From: Nicotiana tabacum
Taxonomy: Eukaryota; Streptophyta; Magnoliopsida; Solanales; Solanaceae
Assembly: GCF_000715075.1 (NCBI RefSeq)
Contig: NC_134087.1
Coordinates: forward strand, 159,699,436 to 159,763,435
Direction: 5' to 3'
DNA: 64,000 bases
Position numbers and translations under genes: made by a program. Positions 56,540-64,000 of this stretch are shown one piece after another; within the stretch, counting starts at the first letter, position 1, and the number at the start of each line of letters is the position of its first letter. The notes beneath the pieces are model-generated. The model was not told the DNA's origin. It searched no databases and was given only the letters and a program-made list of their open reading frames with translations.

Positions 56540-57895
56540 ATGATACAACATCCCGACAAGGATTTCATTGGTCCTATTTCGGTGAAAATCCATAATCAGC
56601 CAGCTTACTGTGCCCATGTCGAAGAGGAAGCAGACGAAAAGCCTTGGTTTCATGATATCAAGGAATATTTTGCAAAAGGAGAGTACCCGGAGCTTGCTAA
56701 TCTTACTCAGAAATGCACACTTCGGAGATTGTCCAACAACTTCTTTCACAATAGAGGAATCCTATATAGGAGGACTCCCAATTTAGGATTATTAAGATGT
56801 GTCGATGCAAAGGAAGTATCCAGGATACTAGAGGAAATTCATGCTGGGACCTGCGGTCCACGTATGAACGGTTTTGTCTTAGCAAAGAAGATACTCCGGG
56901 CTGGTTACTTTTGGATGACCATGGAAACAGACTGCATCCAGTATGTCCGAAAATGCCACTGTTGTCAGATACATGCAGACGTGACAAAGGTACCTCCAAG
57001 TGATCTTAACACAACAAGCTCACTGTGGCCGTTCACCGCTTGGGGAATGGACGTTATTGGACCAATCGAGCCTTCTGCTTCCAACGGACACAAGTTTATC
57101 CTGGTAGCCATCGACTATTTCACCAAATGGGTCGAAGCAGCATCTTACAAAGCAGTGACTAAGAAAGTCGTGGCAGACTTTGTCCACGACAGCATTGTTT
57201 GTTGATTCGGAATTCCAGAGTCAATCATTACTGATAATTGCTCCAATCTCAACAACGACTTGATTAAAGCTATGTGCGAAACTTTCAAGATCAAACACAA
57301 GAATTCCACAGCTTACAGACCTCAGATGAATGGAGTTGTAGAAGCCACCAACAAGAATATCAAGAAGATATTGAGGAAAATGATAAAGAATCACAGACAG
57401 TGGCATGAAAAGTTATCATTTGCTCTTCTGCGGTATCGCACCACAGTCCGCACATTAACCGGGCAACTCCCTATATGCTGGTTTATGGTATAGAGGCTGT
57501 CATTCGCGCTGAGGTAGAAATTCCTTCTCTAAGAATCATACAAGAAGTTGAGCTCGACGACACAGAGTGGGTAAAAAGTTATTATGAGCAACTAGCCCTT
57601 ATAGACGGAAAGAGAATGAATGCAGTCTGCCATGGTCAACTCTACCAGAATAGAATGTCCAAAGCCTTCAACAAGAGAGTCAAGCCAAGACAGTTCACAT
57701 CGGGGCAGCAGGTGTTGAAGAAAAATTTTCCGCATTAAGATGAAGCCAAAGGGAAGTTCTCCCCCAACTGGAAGGGTCCATACATGGTTCACCAGGTTTT
57801 GATAGGAGGAGCCCTCATACTTGTAGAAATGGACGGAGAAGTCTGGCCAAAATCGATCAATTCAGATGCAGCCATACGTTACTATGTGTAATCTT
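56540..57895 (+). pseudogene. Integrase of the Tat element
   Basis: The zinc-binding region runs from LEEIHAGTCGPRMNGFVLAK (about 56830-56888) to YVRKCHCCQIHADV (about 56940-56985). The core has WGMDVIGPI (first Asp, 57039-), SIITDNCSNLN (second Asp, 57223-) and RPQMNGVVEATNKNIKKIL (Glu, 57320-), so the catalytic triad is intact. A TGA at 57202 replaces an expected Arg CGA. A frameshift near 57465 is followed by LVYGIEAVIRAEVEIPSLRI in the next frame (57478-). The C-terminal part continues to INSDAAIRYYV and a stop near 57888. Confidence 0.9.
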
Positions 57896-58031
57896 TATGC
57901 TTTCCTTATATGATGTAAATTGAACTATGCCTAACCTGATTCCCATTTAATAGGGGATACGTAGGCATCCCTATGGGTTTAGTCACAATTCAATAAAAAT
58001 TTCATTTCCCCCGCAATTGGAAACTGGGGAA

Positions 58032-58151
58032 AAATTTTGAGGAGGACCCTCAAAATTTCGAGGTAATTTCAGTTGATCGTCGCACGAGTAACAGTCAGAA
58101 ACGTCAACCCATCAAACTAAGGCAGAATTTTGAGGAGGACCCTCAAAATTC
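58032..58151. repeat. Two copies of an 11-bp-stem hairpin
   Basis: AAATTTTGAGG-AGGAC-CCTCAAAATTT at 58032-58058 and GAATTTTGAGG-AGGAC-CCTCAAAATTC at 58125-58151. The loop is identical, and the outermost base pair changes from A:T to G:C in both arms. Confidence 0.9.
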
Positions 58152-58609
58152 CGTAACAGGAGAGGTTGCAATGTCCTGAACTACGTCACAGTCGTCGGTT
58201 CACCTACAAGCTATTTTTAACTCTACATTTATGTCATAATTTTACAAAATCATGCATGTTTATTATTGAAACTGCTTTGTTTAGCAACGCTACCTCAATA
58301 ATACAGACAATATCACCAGATCAAAGCCGAACAAGTCAAACAAAGCCAGCGGGGATATGAATTGACCTCCCCCTTACAAAACTCATGATTTTTCTTTGGA
58401 CACAAGCACTAGGATTGTGAAATCATTAGACATACTGTACGCCCACGGGACAAACATTGTTCAAAATATGATTCTTAAAACCGTTTCACTTACAAACATT
58501 TGCTATCAGTACACACCAATGATGTTCCGTATGTCATAATGTTCCTAATAATCACAACGCCGCAATCTGCTATCAGCTAAGAAATCTCCACTGGCATTTG
58601 TTATCTTAT

Positions 58610-58990
58610 TTCCTGCATAAGGCTATCATTCTGCCTTCCGAGACTAAACGTTGTCTCCATCTGCATTCGCATTGCATAAGGCTACTATTTTGCCTTCCAA
58701 ATATGCATAAAGTTACCATTCTGCCTTCCGACACTAAACGCTGTCTCCATGGGCATTTGCATTGCATAAGGCTACCATTATGCCTTCCGAGGTTAAGCTC
58801 TACCTCCATCTGCATCTGCATTGCATAAGGCTACTATTCTGCCTTCCAATTTGCATAAGGCTACAATTCTGCCTTCCGAGGCTAAGCTCTGCCTCCAATT
58901 TTCTTTGAAACTAAGTGCTATCTCAAGCACTATTTATCTCGCTTCTCTTACGGGCTAAGCTCTGCCTTTCAATTCGCAAGACTGAGCTTT
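58610..58990 (+). repeat. Diverged tandem repeats, GCATAAGGCTA(C/T)..CTGCCTTCCGA units
   Basis: Six or more copies of a compound unit (GCATAAGGCTACCATTCTGC, CTTCCGAGGCTAAGCTCTG, CCTCCATCTGCATTTGCATT), about 35-70 bp each, some truncated. The decay increases to the right. Confidence 0.85.
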
Positions 58991-59039
58991 GTCTTGTCTG
59001 CATCATAATATTACATCTTTCATGGGCTGAAATATCGCC

Positions 59040-59290
59040 AACTCATCCAAAGACGTCATCGTTCGGAGGCACCATCTTCATAGCCCGAGAACACCATGTC
59101 ATGGCCCGAGGATCTCTTTCAATCTTTTGCATATCATTATTCAAAGGCGTCATGGTTCGGAGGCACCATCCTCATAGCCCGAGAACATCATTCCATGGCC
59201 TGCGAATCCCTTATCATACGCTTCATGGCCTAGAACATCATGGTCTAAAGACATCATCCTCATCGTCCGAAGACAACATTCATGGTCCAA
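59040..59290 (+). repeat. Diverged tandem repeats, GTTCGGAGGCACCATC / ATAGCCCGAGAACA units
   Basis: About two full and two partial copies of an ~110-bp unit with CAAAGGCGTCATGGTTCGGA, GGCACCATCCTCATAGCCCG and AGAACATCATTCCATGGCC. Confidence 0.8.
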
Positions 59291-59660
59291 TGGGAATTTG
59301 CATCATGTTTAAATTTATGCATAGTATACGCTTGTTTTGCTTCTATTTATAGGTAAGCCGGCGAGCAACGACTATCCCAGCCGTAGCGATCCCGCTCTAG
59401 TTCCCTTAGTCATATCAAACCTAACCATTCTCGTAAACCATTCACTCACCCAGCCCTAGATGTTGCATCCGTTCTTGAAATGACTTCATCGGTATACTCC
59501 GTCAATGGATCCGGAACTACATACGGCCTGATTCCTGTGAAACCAGGGATATGTAGGCACCTCAATAACCAGGGTGCGGCCTAAATCTTCCCAAACCGTT
59601 TTGCTCGGTCAAAATTGGCCATCATATCTTTATCCGACAACTCTTTCATCATTCTCGGGT

Positions 59661-59673
59661 AAAGAGGGGCAGC
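59661..59673 (+). other. Polypurine tract of the Tat element
   Basis: AAAGAGGGGCAGC immediately precedes TGTTGATACCC of the 3' LTR. It is slightly interrupted by C, as seen in related elements. Confidence 0.75.
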
Positions 59674-62600
59674 TGTTGATACCCAATTTTTTCCTATATA
59701 TTTTAAATATGAAAATACCTTCAAAATATCACATATATATATATATGCATATATAAGCATGTCCAAGGTTTTTATTATTTTTTCCATAATTTTAAGATTT
59801 TAAATTGATTTATTTTTCTCCCCTTTTATCCATAAAATCCCCAATAATTATTTCTAAAATTATTGTTTTGATAATTCATCTATTGGATTTCTATATTTAT
59901 GCCAAAATATAGCTAAGATAATTTTTATATATTTTTATAATTATATTTAGTATTTTTAAAGCTAAATTGCACATAATTGCAATATTAGCCTTTTTAAGAT
60001 TTAATTATGTTCTATATGCATAAATTTGGACCCTGTATTTTTAAATTATTAATTATGTATTTTAAATCATTTTGGTACCTTAATTTATTTTTTAGAAATT
60101 ACCTATTATTTTTTATAAATTAAATGGGGGAAAATTGGCTATTTAAATAACAACCAAATTTGGCTTTCAATTATAGCCAAAATTGGACCCCTTTCTAGCC
60201 CAATTTCACACCCTAATCACCCGGCCCATACCCTATTAACTCTTACCCAAACCCGGAACCCACCTATCCTTTTTAATCTCGATCGTTGATCTCCCAGATC
60301 AACGGTCCAAACGCACCCTTTCCTTTTTAATTTCACCCATCCCCTAACCCTAGTTTCATAATTGAGAGACAGTTGCCCTCAAACTCTCTCATCTCCAAAT
60401 TCTCTCTCAACTCACCCTAACCCTAATCGCCGTCACCGGCGAGAACCTCCTTCCTATGGTGTTTTCGTGCCTTCTCCGACCACCTCTGGTCTCCTATACT
60501 CCATGGTTCTTCGACTTCATGAGTCCTTGAGAAGATCTCAAGGAAATCCAACCTGCTCCGATTTGAAACTCGTTTACTGGCCTGTCTTCGGCCATTTTTG
60601 TTTGTAAGAAAGGATTTCCTCTTGTTTTTTTAGTTTGAATCCATGAGTTTTTAACCGATTCTCTTTATCTCTACTATTTTTTGAAAACCCTAGTTCGCTA
60701 CTGTTTGATTCTTCTCAGATCTTTATAGATCTGAGGTGATTCGAGTATTATTAAGTGTTTTCCTTTAAAATCTCCTGTTTTAACTAACTATTTCGATTTT
60801 AGTCATTCTTTTCTAAAACTAGGGTTTCTCGGAGTTCTTTTATGCGTGTTCTAACTGATTTTGTTATGATTAAACTTTTTCCCTTATTTGTTTTGACCGA
60901 TTTTGTGCTCTTACTGCTTTTAACTTGACTCTGTTAAAAGCCCTATTTTTTAAGATTTTTTTTACTTTATTTCTATGAATGTTAGCATGAGTTTCCTTAC
61001 TTTGCTTCTATGAGAGTTAGCATGCTTCGTTTCTGTGTGTTAGCCTGCTTACTTGAAGTCCTGTGATTACCCTGCTTCGAATATGTTTTCCTGAATCCCT
61101 AGCCTACTTATGTCGCTTTTGTGTGACTATGCTCACTTTGTTCGTTCATCTCTTGCTTCTTTCTGTGAATATGCTTCGAATATGTTTTCTTGCTACGTGT
61201 GTGGACCTCCTCTATTTATATGTTGAAAGTGTAGAGTCATGACTCCCTTTTGATCGATTCTGGTTTCCTTAATTGATGGTGATTGGAAAATTTCTTTCAA
61301 AACCCTAAAAGCTTTGCCCCGTCTGTTAAGCTGACTGATTTCCTTACCATATTTGCTATGATACTTATTTCTACTGAGTTGTGTCCTTAATCAAGGCTTT
61401 ATGAATTTGGTCCTAATCAACTACTCTATGCTACTGAATCTCGACTCCTACCTTTCCACTTAATTTGATTAGTTGTTTGCCTTAATTAATTTTCCTTTGC
61501 CTTGTCTGCATTGTTATTTAATTCTTACTGATTGTTTCCTTAGTTTAAAAACTTTCTGAACCTAGCCTTAATTACCTGCTCTATACTGGTACTATTTTTG
61601 AAATCTTTCCTTATTTGTTATACTCCAGCCGTATATGATTTCTTTCCTTACTTGCCACCTGCTCTTTACCGTTTACACTGACTCCCTTAATTAAAGGGAG
61701 ATTCGAACCAATTTTTATACTGAGTTCTATAATTACTGAAGAATTGATTCTTGCCTTATTTTTAACCAGTTTTCAAACTACTATATAAATGTCTCTCTTC
61801 TACAGTCTTAACACACGAACACAGTTCAGAATACATACATACGTTCAAACTCTCTTGTTTCTTTACTACTTGTGCTAACTGTTGGCCTAGCTGGCTGAAA
61901 GCCAAGGCTAGATAGTGGAGTTGCACCTATTTTTACATTCTGCATTCTTCTTCATTAACTGGTATGTCTCTAGTTTAAATTTGAAACTCAACTTTATGTA
62001 TTCTATGCCTATACATCCATGCTTGTTCATGTACTAGTTATTCAATTTGTTTCTATATTCGTTGTTATTAAGCTTGTTTAAATTCTGCCTTATGTGTAAT
62101 CATCATATCAGACTTTACTTAGTTCTTTAATACTTGTCCAGCATGTTCACTTAGTTCCCTTATCCCTCCCTTAACTGGTATGACCATGTAGTTACTTAGT
62201 CTTCTAGTGCATTCTATTGGCCCTAATGGTATGCCAAATTTTGTTCAACAAAACTCTTGTCTTCAACATGATCCTGCTGCATTCTTCCCTATGTTTTAAA
62301 TGTTTGTTACCATGACTGAGTTGTTCAGTAGACTCATAGTTGTTCTGTATATTTGTTGTGTCAAATATTTCCCTATTTATGTGGTTTCAAACCTATATGT
62401 TCCCAATCCTTTCTCCCCTGTTTGTAAGTCTGCTTGTCAAGTAAATCTGGGTATTCTATGGTTAATTAGGTTGTTTGCTGAGTATGTTTTTCTTAAAGAA
62501 TGATTTTAAAACTGATAACTCCTAGTATCTTTAAAATCTGTTTCTGAACCTTTTCACTTCTAAACTGCTTTACTAAGTCTTTCATCACTATGACAAGCAC

Positions 62601-64000
62601 TCTCACCTTACTCTTAGACCACTAAGTTCTGCCCCTTTTGTGTGAGCCTTGCCTTGGGACCCTTGAGCTCCCTCTGAACTTGGACACATGAAAGTTGGTC
62701 TTTCCATACTCCACTTACTCTGTCTTGGATATAAAATCTGGGTGTGAGCACTGCTCGGGATCCCTTGAGGTCTTTAGAGAACTCTGACACACCCAGATAT
62801 GAGGAAAAGCTATGAATAATCTTGGCACTTGAGGTGATTTATTACATTAACTCAGAGAGGAAGTTTTAATCAGGTGTTGGAAATCTGGGCATGTTTTAAG
62901 ACTCTCTATAGTGTAACTTCTGCCTTTCTTTTCTACTTATGTAATTCATTTCAGTATTGGTCTGTAACAATCTATTGTAAACAAGTATTGGGGCTGGCTA
63001 GTGAAAAGAGGAGGGTAGTTATGTATGCTATCAGTATCAATGGGCGAAACCATGTCTTAGGTTTACATTTCCTATATGTGCATTATCAACCCATTCAAAG
63101 CATGTCATGCATTAGATACCATATTCTTAGGTTTACTGTTTCAGCATCTCATTTGACATCACTTTTTCACTTAGAAATTCTGCTTTAGGCTAAATAACAA
63201 CATTAACATAAAATGTTGCTCCTGCACTTAAAAACCATGCTCTAGGAATTCTGCATATTCTGCAATCATTATGCATTTTTCATATGTGCACGTTAGATAC
63301 CCTGTTTTAGGAACTTGCTCAGTCACACCTAGTTAAACCAATAAGGCATGAAAAAGGACATAAAACAGTCTCATGTTTGATTATCTTGTTTGGGTAAAAC
63401 TGGTCACAATCCCTGCATGTTTTTTTGCAACATTTAGAACAACATGTTTTAGGTAAAAACAACTTCCAAACTGTTTCAATAATTCTGGTAACTTCTACAT
63501 ATTATTTTACGCCTACGCAAGCCTTAGGTAATAAACTTAAATAAAAATCAGAACCGCCTTTGTGATTAATGTTTTACTATCAGCATGTTAAAATCAGTAG
63601 GCAAGCGTGATTAGGACTTCCTATTTGAGTTATGTTATAAATATGACTCTACTATTATCAGTTAGATACCATGCTTAGGATCTGAACTCAGACCTTAATT
63701 GTGTGTGAGTCATGCTGTTTATGTGTACTGTGTGTGGAGGTATATCTGAGCCTTTCATTTGTTTTCCATGCTCCCCTTAATTGAAGTCCTACTTGTTTAT
63801 TGTATGTCGCCTTAATATTTTGCCTTTAAACTTAAGGGCCTGCCTAGAAACCCCCCCCTCCCTGTAGGATAAGAGTCCTAAATTTCTCCGGGACTGATAG
63901 GAAGGGACGGGTAACAACATGCAATAAGGGTCGAGACCAACCCTCGCTTTAATTACCTTCACGGGGCAGAAAAGGGTAGATATGGACATGATGACCAGTA
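59674..64000 (+). mobile_element. 3' LTR of the Tat/Ogre-type element (partial, runs off the window)
   Basis: Corresponds to 44625-48960 of the 5' LTR with scattered substitutions and small indels, for example a longer (TA)n near 59738 and a deletion near 61022. The last ~0.5 kb is outside the window. A TATA box is at 61781-61790. Confidence 0.93.

Larger units (their letters stand above)
57896..59660 (+). other. Long 3' untranslated region of the Tat element
   Basis: About 1.8 kb between integrase and the purine tract, without a credible gene. It contains paired hairpins (58032-58058, 58125-58151) and two blocks of diverged tandem repeats (58610-58990 and 59040-59290). Repeat-bearing, fast-changing 3' regions are documented for Ogre/Tat elements and can seed satellite DNA. 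Confidence 0.75.
44625..64000 (+). mobile_element. Tat/Ogre-type Ty3/gypsy retrotransposon (3' end beyond window)
   Basis: The 5' LTR is 44625-49447, the interior 49448-59673, and the partial 3' LTR 59674-64000. The LTRs start TGTTGATACCCAATTTTT. A tRNA-Arg-like primer site follows the 5' LTR, and AAAGAGGGGCAGC precedes the 3' LTR. The interior holds a leader ORF, gag, protease with a G-patch, RT, two RNase H domains, integrase, and a long repeat-bearing 3' region. Very long LTRs, tRNA-Arg priming and a second RNase H are established hallmarks of the Tat group (Ogre and relatives). It was inserted in copia RT; the left flank GTCAT (44620-44624) predicts the target duplication. Stops throughout make it non-autonomous. 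Confidence 0.93.

Noticed and set aside
1..64000. Possible bacterial-type systems (CRISPR, operons, riboswitches)
   Set aside because: No regularly spaced identical repeats with unique spacers and no clustered same-strand ORFs; all repeats seen are transposon-related.

Overview
This window reads as plant nuclear DNA. It has short exons with GT-AG introns, Ty3/gypsy, Ty1/copia and CACTA transposons, tRNA-derived SINEs of a type I know from nightshades (Solanaceae), and a pararetrovirus-like fragment. A Solanaceae source such as Nicotiana or a relative is an inference from repeat families recognised by eye. Two host genes are supported, both on the minus strand near the centre (31.2-39.5 kb). 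Nearly everything else is transposable elements, mostly decayed.

Left part (1-28.5 kb). Positions 1-7554 are the right end of a decayed Tekay/Del-like chromovirus (gag, protease, RT, RNase H, integrase, chromodomain-like tail, 3' LTR), cut by the window edge. Positions 9881-28514 are one solo LTR of the same general family, opened by two later insertions. The first is a 5.1-kb CACTA transposon (10277-15378, TSD GTT), which itself carries a Tourist-like MITE (11749-12155, TSD TAA). The second is a 10.2-kb gypsy element (16366-26564, TSD TTTAT) with full-length LTRs but an almost non-coding interior. All four target-site duplications can be read directly.

Centre (28.5-41.7 kb). An eight-exon gene for the RNA polymerase I/III subunit RPAC1 (AC40) occupies 31172-34834. 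A telo-box lies just upstream of its start and two SINEs lie in its last intron. Next is a nucleotide-sugar/phosphate-translocator-type membrane transporter (36992-39456). Its second coding segment appears to be missing, and a fragment resembling an endogenous pararetrovirus coat protein lies beside the gap. Two inverted copies of a repeat rich in near-palindromes of the type CCAGCATAATATACTGG flank the transporter.

Right part (41.7-64 kb). A 5'-truncated copia element (41.7-44.6 kb) is interrupted inside its RT gene by a large Tat/Ogre-type gypsy element. That element has 4.8-kb LTRs, a tRNA-Arg-like primer site, a G-patch, two RNase H domains, an integrase and a repeat-rich 3' untranslated region. 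Its 3' LTR runs off the window.

The coding regions of the elements are inactivated by many stops. A large share are TAG where the family has a CAG glutamine codon, as expected from long-term cytosine methylation and deamination. No CRISPR, rRNA or tRNA genes were seen. The points most worth checking are the transporter/pararetrovirus junction, the CACTA element's palindrome arrays and exon-like cargo, and the paired hairpins with a compensatory change in the Tat element's 3' region.
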